From NCBI GenBank assembly GCA_015227615.1, contig JAALGZ010000005.1, positions 744,001-808,000 of the forward strand: a stretch of 64,000 nucleotides of DNA, given 5' to 3'. The notes beneath the pieces were generated by a model. That model saw only the letters and a list, made by a program, of their open reading frames with translations, was not told where the DNA came from and did no database searches. Positions within the stretch are counted from its first letter, which is position 1, and each line of letters starts with the position of its first letter. This document shows, in pieces, positions 13,063 to 23,585 of this stretch. A program made the position numbers and the translations under genes. Source of the stretch: Labyrinthula sp. Ha. Taxonomy: Eukaryota; Sar; Bigyra; Labyrinthulida; Labyrinthulaceae.

Positions 13063-14229
13063 ATGAGTGATTTAAGTGATACTAATAGTGACAAGAGTTT
13101 TTCTGAGTTGTTCATGGAAGATTCATTCCAAGGATTAGTGAACTTCGAGTCGCTCTATGAGGGCATCGGGGGAAACGATTTTGCTTTGGCCAGTTCAATG
13201 CCAGATGTTGACTTCTCAGGAGTGAAAGACGAAGAACTAAGCCTTAAAAAGAGTACGGTTAAATCTACTTTTGTTAAAAAAGTACACCCAAAGGGAACTA
13301 AACGCGACGCAGATCCCGCTGTGCACGATGAAGAGAGGCAGAAAATTGAAAAGCGACGAAAAAGACAAGCTTTGGCTAGTAGTAGGTACAGAATGCGTAA
13401 GAAGCACCAGGAGAATGAGATTAGGGAGGAGATACTTTCCTTAAAGTTGGCAAAGGCTCAGCATGTAGAGGGTTTGGAGAATTTAAGGCACCACCAAGAA
13501 GGGTACAACCAGTTTATTGAGTTAAAACGAAAGTTAAGAAAACAAAAACTTTCTCTTGAGCTCTGCTATAACTCTTCATTTCTTGGAGATGGAAAACCTC
13601 AGCAGCTAAATGAAAAATTTGTTGAAGCTCTAGAGCTACGGTCTCGCTTCGTCGGCTTTCAAAGCCTCAAGTCAAGAAATTGGATTAACGCTGCTGTAAG
13701 TGGTATTCCAAATTTAAAACTTAGATATAGGAAAAAGAAGGAAAATACTGACTTAAGATTTGATTTCAGCTTCAAAACCGATCTGGATGCACCAATGGTG
13801 AGTGATATTTTGCAGCGTTACCTACGGGAAAATCATTGCACCGGCAAACAAACAGGATTATCTAAAGAGGTTATCCGAGCAGAGACGGAAATATGGTCGT
13901 CTGCGCTATCCAACAACACATACATTAGCTCAGATCCTTTCCTTTCTCGGGGCCTTAAGTCTACTGTTTCAAATCCGGCGCAAGAAAACATGTCTGTTAT
14001 GATGTTAATTGTTTGTCCTAAGATTACGAAAGTTGAGAACTATTCATGTGATATTCTAGGCTTGAAGAATATGAGTTCTATCATCATTGACCCAATATCT
14101 AAGGTTGTGAGTTTTTTTATGCTTGGATGTCCTAAAGAAACTATAGATTCAAAGAGTTACCTTACAGACACAGGTTATGACAATTTTAGAATATTTATAG
14201 AGTACGTAAAAAAGCTTGGAAAGTCATAA
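13063..14229 (+). CDS. bZIP transcription factor with non-canonical basic region
   Basis: The 388-residue protein has an acidic Ser-rich N-terminus (about 1-65, a possible activation region). A basic region follows at about 95-116 (KRRKRQALASSRYRMRKKHQ) and a helix with imperfect Leu/Ile heptads to about 165. SR at 107-108 and the Arg/Lys-rich flank match the bZIP DNA-contact helix, but the near-invariant Asn position is Lys100 and the second Ala is Leu104. The remaining ~200 residues form a separate folded-looking domain with motifs such as FDFSFKTDLDAP; bZIP proteins of some protists carry such C-terminal sensory domains, and I cannot name this one. The heptads are degenerate, so dimerisation may be selective. 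The gene lacks introns and converges on the 330-aa gene with 98 bp between the stops. Confidence 0.8.
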   Translation: MSDLSDTNSDKSFSELFMEDSFQGLVNFESLYEGIGGNDFALASSMPDVDFSGVKDEELSLKKSTVKSTFVKKVHPKGTKRDADPAVHDEERQKIEKRRKRQALASSRYRMRKKHQENEIREEILSLKLAKAQHVEGLENLRHHQEGYNQFIELKRKLRKQKLSLELCYNSSFLGDGKPQQLNEKFVEALELRSRFVGFQSLKSRNWINAAVSGIPNLKLRYRKKKENTDLRFDFSFKTDLDAPMVSDILQRYLRENHCTGKQTGLSKEVIRAETEIWSSALSNNTYISSDPFLSRGLKSTVSNPAQENMSVMMLIVCPKITKVENYSCDILGLKNMSSIIIDPISKVVSFFMLGCPKETIDSKSYLTDTGYDNFRIFIEYVKKLGKS

Positions 14230-14327
14230 AAAATAATAGTCAGATAATAAATGTATAAATATAACACGCTTGTTTATTTCGCTTAAGTTCATAAATGTAC
14301 CACTTCTATACTCGGATAAAAATTGAC

Positions 14328-15320
14328 CTAACTGAATACAATAAGCTCTCCGTTATTCATTATAGTACGCAGATCTTTTTCAAGGTCCTCATCCATACCT
14401 TCAGACAAAACCAAATTAGTTATTGTCAAACGTGAAGCGGTCATTTCTTCCATACCATAATCGAAAGTCATACTTACTTCCCAAGCATACTCCCAATGAT
14501 TCTTTGTCTTATCAGGCTGCTTTGCCGTCGGGAAATCAATACTTTGTTCCTTTCGAATATGCTTTACTTGAATAAAACCTTCTTGAGCCAGAGTAATAGA
14601 AATCTGCCAACCATCTTCACTTCTGACATCCTTCGTAAGTTTATCCTTTAAGACTACTGTTCTTAGAATTCCATACGGCTTAAGTACTAAACTTTGGTGA
14701 ACGCACTTAAGAACTTTCATTACACAGCTATTTTCAAAATTAGGGATAGTGGAAAAGAGTTGCTTATTAAATCCGATCATATCAGTTTTTTCGTCTACTT
14801 CTGAATATAAGTTATCCACTATCTCATTTATTTCATTCGAGTATTCTTCAGTTTCCAAACAGCGAGCTAGCAACTTTATTAAGTCACAAACAACTTTAGC
14901 TAAATGCATAACTCCTCCTAATAAATAAAACAAGATATCAATAATACCTTCAGCTCTTTCTTCCGGACTCAATGGCTCCAACAAAATGTTTCTGACTCCA
15001 GATGTCTTAACCGTGACTCGATTTATTAACCTGTGCAGATCCTGAGACACATAATTAGCTGTAACCTGTATCCAACTTTCTCTTAACTGGGGAAATAAAG
15101 GCGGGTAAACAGCTTCAACTTTATCAAGCGCAGGTGGTGCATCATAAAACCTAGGCAGTCGATCCGTTATCGGTGCGAATGTCTTCTTCACGATCTCTAC
15201 AAACGCCTTAGCGCGCTCGTGTCCCATAGCTATGGGCTTTGGGGGAGCTTTAGGTTTCTTTTTCTTGACGTTCCTATCAACTTTATCAAAACAAAATATT
15301 TTACGTAAAGTTCTTAACAT
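14328..15320 (-). CDS. Conserved-looking protein of unknown function, 330 aa
   Basis: I do not recognise this protein. It begins with a basic, Cys-containing segment (MLRTLRKIFCFDKV) followed by a Lys/Pro linker (KKKKPKAPPKP). An alpha-helical middle region lies at about 35-210, including a hydrophobic helix (GIIDILFYLLGGVMHLAKVV) that looks like a buried core helix and not a membrane span. The C-terminal third, from about 215, looks beta-rich (WQISITLAQEGFIQVKHI, WEVSMTFDYG). The frame is uninterrupted over 993 bp, and the codon pattern is that of a real gene. It lies 35 bp downstream of the small Cys-Cys gene on the same strand and converges on the bZIP gene. Confidence 0.75.
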   Translation of the reverse strand: MLRTLRKIFCFDKVDRNVKKKKPKAPPKPIAMGHERAKAFVEIVKKTFAPITDRLPRFYDAPPALDKVEAVYPPLFPQLRESWIQVTANYVSQDLHRLINRVTVKTSGVRNILLEPLSPEERAEGIIDILFYLLGGVMHLAKVVCDLIKLLARCLETEEYSNEINEIVDNLYSEVDEKTDMIGFNKQLFSTIPNFENSCVMKVLKCVHQSLVLKPYGILRTVVLKDKLTKDVRSEDGWQISITLAQEGFIQVKHIRKEQSIDFPTAKQPDKTKNHWEYAWEVSMTFDYGMEEMTASRLTITNLVLSEGMDEDLEKDLRTIMNNGELIVFS

Positions 15321-15355
15321 TTTTCAGTCGAGTTATTCTTGATTTCTCTAAACAG

Positions 15356-15653
15356 TTAACAACACAAAACTACAGTACTTCTTCCCTATAAAGACAGTAA
15401 TGGTATTAAGAAAAAATACGCTCATGTAAGCTTGGTTTTTTGGTTCTTCACCTTGGATTGAAGTAAGAACACTGACTAATGGGTTAATTGCTGAATAATG
15501 TTTACTTTCATCTTCAACCTCAAGTTCTGAGTTTCCCCTTGGTGTGCGATTTGGAGGAAATATGAATGACTTCGTCTTCAAAAGTTTCTTCTTGATGATT
15601 TGAGGAAACTTGTTATTATTATTTGTGCTATTATTGTCAGCCATCAAGTTCAA
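15356..15653 (-). CDS. Small protein ending in Cys-Cys, one predicted mini-intron
   Basis: Exon 1 is 15653-15420 and exon 2 is 15385-15356, joined by removing a 34-nt GT...AG intron at 15386-15419. Splicing gives 87 residues (84 if the second Met is used) and changes the C-terminus from a hydrophobic read-through to GRSTVVLCC. A terminal CC resembles the double-Cys signal that geranylgeranyl transferase II modifies on Rab GTPases, but there is no GTPase domain here, so membrane anchoring is only inferred. The rest is an Asn-rich start, a basic stretch (KKKLLKTKSF) and an acidic segment. The intron is supported by its size, which matches others in this window, and by in-frame joining. The next gene on the same strand starts 35 bp after the stop. 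Confidence 0.5.
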
Positions 15654-18600
15654 TTTAGATTAAAATGAAAAAAAATGGTTGTGGATTGAATTCTGTGAGA
15701 TGCTTGGTAGTTCTTTTCTAGCTAATCAGGAGAAGATAACACAAAAAAGAGTCAGCTTTCACTATCGTCGAATGTACAATTTTTCACACGGCCTTTTTGG
15801 ACAATCCATTCTTCTGAATGGTTACAGTAAAATTAAACATTATATTGTACCTTTAAAAAAACAACACAAGTTCTTTACTGAACATTATTCTTGATTATGG
15901 ATTACAAATAGTTATCTTCAGCTGCCCTTTAAAAGCATGTTTATTAAAGATGCTAAGAGGAAATATTATAAATAATATACTGTTATGGAGACAGCTTATA
16001 CAAGTTAAGTTCTCTTAAGTTAGTTTGAAGTTCACTTCAAGATAATAAGATTAGGATGAGGAGGGCAGAAACAAACTTATTTATTTTCAAGAGTTGAGAG
16101 CGTCAAGTTGAACCAGTTACTATATATCTTTATTTGAATAGCTCATTCCTGCTAGAGGGTTATTTTTGTTTACTTTCTTCACAAAGGCTACGGATAGAAC
16201 TACCTATTCTTAAGTCTTCAAAATAATTATGCTACTTGGTTCGCATTCCTCGAACTCGCCCCGATTTTAAGTCAAAATTGAGATATAGTCTACTACAATC
16301 CCTAGACTCCTAACTTGTTTTTATTAGTGCTATAAAAAACATTTTGAGGCATATCAGTTTTCATACTGGCAGTCTCAGTATAGATATTTGCAATGTACTG
16401 CCAAAACCTTGCAAAACCAATAGAGAATCTCCTAGTCCTAACCTATTCAAATGCATCTTCTTTTCAAAATTTTCATCTTACTAACCCAAGCTTTTGGTTT
16501 GGAATGTTTGACCACTAGCCGTATTTATGGGGTAAAGGAGTATAATGGCTTTCTTTGATTTGTTGTTTAGGCTCATGCATAGTATTTAGCACTTATTTTG
16601 AGCTTTAAAGGAATTTTGCTCCACTCAAATGTATTAAGTTCCTTCCTTTAAAATAACGTTTTAATTTTAAAATATACAGCATTACATACAGTTACCTTGA
16701 GATAAGGTTCAACCAACTAAATACTGATAAGCATTGCTGCCGTTGAAACAATGCTTCCCCTGTAAGCTTACCATCTTGATATCTGTGAACAAGAAAACAA
16801 TGTTGTCAAACAGGTGTAATTTAGAGTTTGCCAACAGTAATTTGATTTACAAAAATTGTTTATCTTGAAACAATTGATTTAAAAGTTAGTAGCAGTTGCT
16901 CAAGTTAATTATAAATATGCTGTCCCTGTACATTCTTCCATTCCCTAGTTGCTATTAGAATAACGAAAGGTTTCACAATCTTCTTAGTTACTTTAGACTA
17001 TTGCAACCACATGAAAGTATTTGAGTACAGTTTTGCAGATGTGTTTGTCTTAGTCCTATTAGAAACCTTAGATGGCTTTACGTCAGTAAAATCAAAGTGC
17101 TGCAAAGTGAAAAGTACGAATTTAGTAACGTATGGCTAGAGCTGTTGCTTCGTCAACATGAACGTAGTACTTAATCCTTTAAGTTCCTTTTTCCCTATCT
17201 ATATGCAGAATTTAAATTTCTATATTTTGGTCATTAATGAGCTATTTACATCCCATCCCCAGTTTATGCTGAAAGCAAAGAATCATTTCTCCAGTGAATT
17301 TGGCCTAAACTTGTAAGCTTTAACGACGAAAGACTAATACCTATGTATAATATGAAATTAAGGATCGAAGTTGCCAGGTTTCCATTTGTTTTGGAGTTTA
17401 TGAGTAAGGGTATAAATATTATCCTTTTTTGTTTAAGTATCAAGAGAGAAGTTATTGTTTGAATGTAGAACTGAAAGGAATTTGTCTGTAGTCTGCTTAA
17501 GTTATATAGTTTGCCACTCTGGAACTTGAAATTATATTACGTTGAAATAATTAGCTTTGAATACTATCCTCTTGCTGGCTTTGTTAATACAGTTGAAGTA
17601 AGTACTTCAAGGTAAGCAACTACTTTTCTTGTTAATCTTCCGTATCCAAAGGTTATTTTGTACTAAAATTTCTGTTTTCCTTAAACCACCTTATTCAACT
17701 CCTCATATTTTCCTATTTGGAACCACTTTGGTTATGGTTTTGATTCTCTTATTATCAGTATTTTTAGTAAATGTTTAACTAGTCTTACTTTATAGAGAAT
17801 TATTTTTCTGTCGTTTAATAAGATTTTTGAGGCTAAGTCGATTAGTGTATCTTTAATTTACATTTACTTCCTACAGCCATTTCTTACTGTTATTTCTTTT
17901 TGTTTTTAGTTCATCGTACCCCTGTCTACAACTAAAAAAACGTTCAAACAACTTCAGAGTACATTGATTAACACTATTTCACATCCTTATCCCTATATGT
18001 AGTGAATTTGGCTAGCTTAGAGAGGAGAACATTTTCTAATCTAATATCTATTAGTTCGGATTACTCAAAAAAAATAAATTACAATATCTATGTTAAATAT
18101 AACTTGTACCTTTGTGTCGCTAAGAATATTGTCTTTGTTCATAAGATCATTCTGTGAAATACTTCTTTGTACTTTTAGGTAAAAGTTTATACGATCCATC
18201 CTGCTGATGACGTGCATTGATATTTCACTTAAAATACTTTCTTACCGGCCTGGTGTTGAGTTATTGCATGAATTACCATTTAGTTGAATGAGATAATGCT
18301 CCTAAATCATGACTGCACATCATCAATTTCTTCATACATTGTAGCTATCATATTCTCCTTCGATGCACTAACCTTTTTTCTATGAAAACAATTTACAGCA
18401 CAAATATGAAAGCATTATTTTGTACTGATTTCAAGGAATAAATTTAATTAGGGCATAGATGCTATTATGTTACAACAAACTTATCGAATTCGAAATTAAT
18501 AGAATATATCCAGTTTAGGTAGCTTATTGTATGGTGAGTTTATTTCCATTTAATCAATATCAGCTTTTGGCAATACAAAATGTTTGGAGCCATGCCGTAT

Positions 18601-20133
18601 AAGATTTTTACAACATAAAATTATGTTGTTAATAAGCAGAAGATCACTAAATCCGGGATGCAAAGCATTATTTTATACCTCCGGGTCTCACATGTATCGT
18701 GACTTGTTCAATGCTTCTAGTTGAAGCGGCCACAAAAGAAAATAGGATATAACCAAAGGAGGGTCACTACAATTACTGCGTTTTATAGTATTCCTGCATT
18801 TGATATGACAAAGAATGTATAAATCTACAAGGAGTTACTGTAAGTAAAACTTGGAAACTCACAAAAAGAAGATAGTAATGAAATAGCATGGAAAATTTCA
18901 GTCAGTAGGAATTCGTGTTCTACTATGGTCACAGAGATTTAAAAATTCAGGAAACCACAAAACGCACGTAGACAAGCATACTTTTTTTCAAGGGTCACTT
19001 AGTATAATTTTCGTTTTAGGCATGTTAAAACACTTGCATTTTGGTACAAGGAAACTAATCTATGTGGAAACTGTTGGAAATCGAAGCTCTTTTATAAGCT
19101 ATGTATCTCCTGTCCTAAAAGATAGTCTATTAAATCAAACATTAAACAAATAAAAGAAGTTAAGGATCATGTGAATTTAGTGCTCAGTAGGAATTCATAA
19201 ATCTTTTCCAAATACCTTTTTATATCGTAAGAATAATACTAAGTAAACTGGTTTGTTTAATAACTCATGAGAAAGACTATTGCAGTAAACTCTTTGAAGA
19301 GTCCGGGAAACAATGAGTAGGTTCCAATATTAATATTTTATTCAATCATAATGACTTCAAGGAGTTTATTATCACTGCGTCAGAGAAACAGGACCAGTAA
19401 CTTGTCCATTATTCAAACCCACACTTTAACTGCCACACAAACAGCACTATTTTTTAGCACACTTGAATTCTTCAGTGGTTACTCTTAATACTGCACCTGA
19501 TCTTTACCCCGGGATTTCTCCCATAAAGACATGTTTCTGTTCAGATATCCCTAAATCAAGATAGTAGAGCTTCAACTGTTTACGAACTAAATTCTCCAAC
19601 GCCAAAGTTGCCGTGCTGTGACTGCCGTTTATAACCTGGTCTTCTTTCTTTCCTATTACAAGGGGTGCTTGTGGCGTTTAGTGTAATTTTAGTTATTTAT
19701 TGCAAGTATAAGGATAGTATCGAGATAGTATGAAAAGGTTTCTAAAGCGTCATGTAGGCATTACTCTTCACTTCATTGCTTCAAAGAACTTCTAACTTTT
19801 TGCATCTGCTCTCTACCTTTGCAAAGGGTTAAAACAACAGCGCAACAGTGCACTTAAACTTTTTTGAGGCTACAATGTCCGAGTTAAATTTTATATCAAG
19901 GTTCTCTAAAATCAGTTTGGTGGTATTTTGAAGAAAGAAAATGAACCACAAGAAGATTAGAATTAGACGCGTTCAGAAAAAATGTCGGGAAAATCTAAAC
20001 ATGAACCGGGCCAAAAAACCCGACTCTGCACATGCCCACAACAGCCATTAGTAAACCAAAACTGAAATTCGGATAAAAACAATACCTTATTCTGGAACCT
20101 TCGTCTGACCTACTGCAGTACAATTAAATACAA
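15654..20133. other. Gene-poor AT-rich desert
   Basis: Between the small Cys-Cys gene (leftward) and the Ddi1 gene (rightward) lie 4.5 kb with no supported gene. Hardly any frame exceeds 70 codons, which is lower than in the other deserts, and no transposase or reverse transcriptase fragment was recognised. The stretch is rich in A and T runs. The stretch from about 19,400 to 20,100 is somewhat less AT-rich and would include the Ddi1 promoter. No RNA gene was recognised. Confidence 0.55.
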
Positions 20134-20946
20134 ATGGATCAATTAGAAATCACATTTTATAAACCTCAACCTGCTGAAAGAACCGAAGTGCTTCTTCTTA
20201 AAGATGATACAACTTTTGCCCAGGTAAAACAGAAAATCCACTCAAGATTTAACATGCCAGTTGAAAAGGTGTTACTTTCCTACAAAGGCGATACGACGAT
20301 CCCAGATTCAGAAACGTTGAAAGCTCAAGGAGTTGAAAATCATGATATATTTCTCATTCTAGAACGCAACTCCAGTTCCCCAGGGGGAGCAAACCCACTA
20401 TCTAACATCCGCAACGTTTCAGACATTCTTCAGCAAGTGCTACCTAACCACAGAATCACCCCGGAACAGCAAAGAAGACAAAGAATGATTGATGAAAACT
20501 ATGCACTAGCAATGCAAGAAGCTCCAGAGTCATTTGCTTCGGTTTATATGCTCTACATAGATGTGGAAATAAATGGGCATCCTGTTAAAGCATTTATTGA
20601 TTCAGGTGCACAGAGCTCAGTAATGAGCAAAGATTGTGCAGAAAGAACAGAAATAATGGATCTTGTAGATCCAAGGTTTGCTGGAGTAGCTGTCGGTGTC
20701 GGAAGTGCCAGGATTATGGGGAAGATCCATTTAGCACCGGTAAAAGTGGAAAATACCTTTTATAATTGTAGCTTTTCTGTGCTTAGCAGCATTAAAAACA
20801 TGGATATGTTGATTGGATTAGATATGTTAAAGAAATACCAATGTAGCATTGATCTAAAAGAGGATGTTTTACTGTTTGGAACGACTGGGCAAAAGGTTAA
20901 ATTCTTACCAGAGCGAGACCTTCCCGCTCATGCCCGTCTTCATTAA
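20134..20946 (+). CDS. DDI1: Ddi1-type retropepsin-like ubiquitin-pathway protease
   Basis: Ddi1 is a host aspartic protease and proteasome shuttle that binds ubiquitin chains. The 270 residues contain an N-terminal ubiquitin-like domain (1-78) with the ATIPD-type turn (here TTIPDSETLKAQGV), then a helical linker with the family segment around ITPEQQRRQRMIDENYALAM (108-127). The retropepsin-like domain (about 135-245) follows: AFIDSGAQSSVMS with catalytic Asp156, the flap region, and MLIGLDMLKKYQCSIDL. The C-terminus FLPERDLPAHARL is family-typical. There is no C-terminal UBA domain, which is also absent in many animal and protist Ddi1 proteins. No intron is seen. The B-box/IQ gene follows 190 bp later on the same strand. 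This is a cellular gene, not a viral remnant. Confidence 0.95.
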   Translation: MDQLEITFYKPQPAERTEVLLLKDDTTFAQVKQKIHSRFNMPVEKVLLSYKGDTTIPDSETLKAQGVENHDIFLILERNSSSPGGANPLSNIRNVSDILQQVLPNHRITPEQQRRQRMIDENYALAMQEAPESFASVYMLYIDVEINGHPVKAFIDSGAQSSVMSKDCAERTEIMDLVDPRFAGVAVGVGSARIMGKIHLAPVKVENTFYNCSFSVLSSIKNMDMLIGLDMLKKYQCSIDLKEDVLLFGTTGQKVKFLPERDLPAHARLH

Positions 20947-21136
20947 GTATAGAGAAGTATTTTAATTTGGTAGGGTTTCTTGAAGCCCATTTTGAGTAAA
21001 GTTGGTTCTTGAATAATGTTTCAGTTTCAACGTTGTATAAAGCTTAAATAGTGTCTAGTTTATGGTTCTTAACTTTGTGCGTACATTTGTTCATGAACAT
21101 AGTTTGAACGATTAAAACGAAAACAAAAAGAAAAAT

Positions 21137-23365
21137 ATGCAAACGAGGGAAGAAATTTTTCAGCATATGATGAAAACAAACCTATACTCGACCTTGCCTC
21201 CAGTAGAAAAGAATAGTTCAACTAGACCACATTTTGCATTCATGTCATCGACTGTTTTGCATCAAGCACAGAATAAATCATACAAGAAATTTCGCAGGGT
21301 ACTTTCTCCAATGAAACCATATTCAAAAAAGATAAAAAAGTCTGTAAGCAAAGAGCGTGTTTTTGAAAAACGTAGGGCTGATAGAATGTTTCTGTTCCAC
21401 CCGAAACGAAAAGTATCTCCAAGCAATTTAGTGAAGAGAAAAAAAACAGAATACCATTTTGAGATCACCGAAGCCAAAGCTATGGTGAGAGCACAGAAAA
21501 GGTTGAATCCCCTTAACCACAAGATTCAAGTATTAAGACTGCGACAAGAGGATAAGATAAAAGCTTTTCATCGTATTTCGAACACCATGGTGACCGAAAC
21601 AGTGGAAAAGCTTGCTCTCTCATTTTTCTTTAAGTACAGAACTAAATCGAGATTACAAAAGGAGGCAATTATGAAACTTGTTCAGCGTCTTAAAAAGATT
21701 GCTTACTATTTCCAGAGTGTGCCTTTCTTTATGTGGAAAGATTTTGCAAAGAGAAAAAAAATGAGGCAAGAGGCTGTTGCCTCTGCGAGCATAACACGGT
21801 TTTTACGAGTGACTGCAGTTAAGGTCCACCTGGATAACCAGGTGAAGCTAATTGTGTCATCCTTTGAAATTACTAAGCTAATTATACTCCATGCTGTTGA
21901 GTACGGAATCGAACATATCATGTTGGTTAACTTAGCCTCTAGAAGGATTGTCAAATTCATAAGATCGCTGATTTTTCGCAGAAAGTTTAACATAAAGCTA
22001 GTCTACTTTGAAAAAGTTAAAAAAATTCAGATTCTTTTCAGACAAAAAAAGGCTAAAACAATTATTCTAGACTTAAAGGCTTCTAGAATTAAAGAGTCAC
22101 TGGCTGCTATTAGAATTCAAGCACTCTATCGGATGGTTTTGTACAGGAGTTGTTTCCGAAAACTAAAAAAGAAGAGGGATGTCTTGAAAAATATGTTCAG
22201 CGTAACCCCAGTGCTAGCTAAAGAAGCCGCTTGTTGGAAGATCTGTAGAAACCTTCAGCTGCTTAGAGGTAATAATTTCCAGAATATTTTGAGGAAGGCA
22301 ATCGATGATGGACTGACTAATGCAAAGATGTTTCAAAATTGGAAAGAAAAAAAAAGTCTGATTAAATACCCAGACTTCTTTAAGGAACTTTTAATTAAAA
22401 GCTATAGTAAAAAGTACATCGAAAAGATTTTTCTTTCAACATTTAACACCATTATTAAGAAGAAACTTCTTACGAGTGCAAAAATTCTACAGCGGTGGTT
22501 CAGAAGGCAAAAAACTCAGATGTCTATTTGTAGTTTCTTGCTAAGGAATATAATTCTCATAAGTACTTACGATGATAGAGGAAACTCTTTTCAATACTAC
22601 AAGCAGTTTAGGCTTGAGTCAACTTTTCAAAAAGTTCCTCAGATGGTTTCTCGGCACCATCTCTTTCCTCTCAAACAAGTACAAGTGCCTAAGGATTCTT
22701 TAAGAGTGAAAGAAACCTGCGATCGGTGTTCTCAACTGAAAGCGAAATTTTTTTGTTGCAAATGCGAAGAATACTTTTGTAGGTTGTGCAGTAACAAAGT
22801 ACATCATCGAGAATCAAGACGGAATCATGAACTAGTTAGACTAAGTTGGTGCGCGTACTGTGATGAACAACTGGCAACTTACCAATGCTTCCAATGTTCT
22901 GGAACTTACTACTGTGCTGACTGTTTTGATGGCGTTCACAAAAGATTCTACTCTTTTCGGAACCATCTTAGAAATCCAGACAACTACATTTCTCTTGCCA
23001 CAAAAATATGTTCATTATGTCAGTGGAGGGCAATAATTTTCATAAGCAAAGAGACAGATCGCTTAAGTTTCTGTTCTTTCTGCTCCCCCTTGCACAATCA
23101 TTTAGAAAGAGTACGCTTTGTGAGCAAGCTAATGCAACAGGTTTCAGAGAAACTGGAACAAAAAATCATTGTAGAAGCCAAGTTAAAACTTGACATTGCT
23201 AGAAAAAAGAGAAAGCAGGCTCATTTGGAGGTTAAATCTGCGGCTATAATTCAAAAAACATTTCGAGGTAGAAAATGCAGAAATTCACTTGCTGGGAAGC
23301 AAGTCAAAAGTGTACTAGAAAACTTTCAAAAGGGACAAAAAAGTTTCCTTAGGAGATTAAGGTAA
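21137..23365 (+). CDS. IQ-motif and tandem B-box zinc-finger protein
   Basis: The 742-residue protein is basic and helical. IQ-type calmodulin-binding segments are visible near 324 (AAIRIQALYRMVLYRS), near 448 (AKILQRWFRRQKTQ) and near 702 (AAIIQKTFRGRKCRN). Two B-box-like zinc fingers lie near 528-570 (CDRCSQLKAKFFCCKCEEYF...) and 572-615 (CAYCDEQLATYQCFQC...). A third Cys pair (CSLC...CSFC) lies near 625. This mix of IQ and B-box modules is common in large protein families of oomycetes and other flagellated protists, where such proteins are probably cytoskeletal or flagellar; the role here is unknown. It is a single uninterrupted exon, unlike the multi-IQ gene at 51.8 kb, and the first Met is used. 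Confidence 0.85.
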   Translation: MQTREEIFQHMMKTNLYSTLPPVEKNSSTRPHFAFMSSTVLHQAQNKSYKKFRRVLSPMKPYSKKIKKSVSKERVFEKRRADRMFLFHPKRKVSPSNLVKRKKTEYHFEITEAKAMVRAQKRLNPLNHKIQVLRLRQEDKIKAFHRISNTMVTETVEKLALSFFFKYRTKSRLQKEAIMKLVQRLKKIAYYFQSVPFFMWKDFAKRKKMRQEAVASASITRFLRVTAVKVHLDNQVKLIVSSFEITKLIILHAVEYGIEHIMLVNLASRRIVKFIRSLIFRRKFNIKLVYFEKVKKIQILFRQKKAKTIILDLKASRIKESLAAIRIQALYRMVLYRSCFRKLKKKRDVLKNMFSVTPVLAKEAACWKICRNLQLLRGNNFQNILRKAIDDGLTNAKMFQNWKEKKSLIKYPDFFKELLIKSYSKKYIEKIFLSTFNTIIKKKLLTSAKILQRWFRRQKTQMSICSFLLRNIILISTYDDRGNSFQYYKQFRLESTFQKVPQMVSRHHLFPLKQVQVPKDSLRVKETCDRCSQLKAKFFCCKCEEYFCRLCSNKVHHRESRRNHELVRLSWCAYCDEQLATYQCFQCSGTYYCADCFDGVHKRFYSFRNHLRNPDNYISLATKICSLCQWRAIIFISKETDRLSFCSFCSPLHNHLERVRFVSKLMQQVSEKLEQKIIVEAKLKLDIARKKRKQAHLEVKSAAIIQKTFRGRKCRNSLAGKQVKSVLENFQKGQKSFLRRLR

Positions 23366-23487
23366 GGTTGCGTGTTACATTTAGATCAAATAATTGTTTT
23401 TTGAAAAATTTTCCTGGAGAGTTAACTGTGCTCACCTCTTTAGTTAAAGTTTAAGTTGTGAGGTAGGTACTAAGAGTTTTAAATTTT

Positions 23488-23585
23488 CCGCGCTTGGTAG
23501 AGGAGTCCTGGAAGCTTTAGCTCTCTCGATTGGAACTGCCGCCTTATGACCATGAATTCACTGCATCCAACTTAACTGGCCGGTA
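23488..23585 (-). repeat. Dispersed repeat, copy A (probable LINE 3' part)
   Basis: This stretch and the one at 33,257-33,350 share the core CGCGCTT(G/A)GTAGAG and a similar order of words for about 90 bp. On the minus strand both can be read as related peptides: RRQFQSRELKLPGLLYQAR here and RREASIQRQRDIRVSLLSAG there. The match at protein level suggests the end of a coding region in a shared element, most simply the downstream part of the LINE relic on the same strand. Identity is only moderate, so both copies are old. Confidence 0.45.

Noticed and set aside
12833-13066. 77-codon frame just upstream of the bZIP start
   Set aside because: Different frame, no motif, and the bZIP has a good ATG of its own; more likely 5' leader sequence.
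15679-15894. Plus-strand 71-codon frame opposite the start of the small Cys-Cys gene
   Set aside because: It does not begin with ATG, has no motif and lies in the presumed promoter.
20134-20946. Retropepsin-like domain, possible retroelement protease
   Set aside because: The ubiquitin-like N-terminus, linker and C-terminal FLPERDLPAHARL are those of the cellular Ddi1 family, and the frame is intact.
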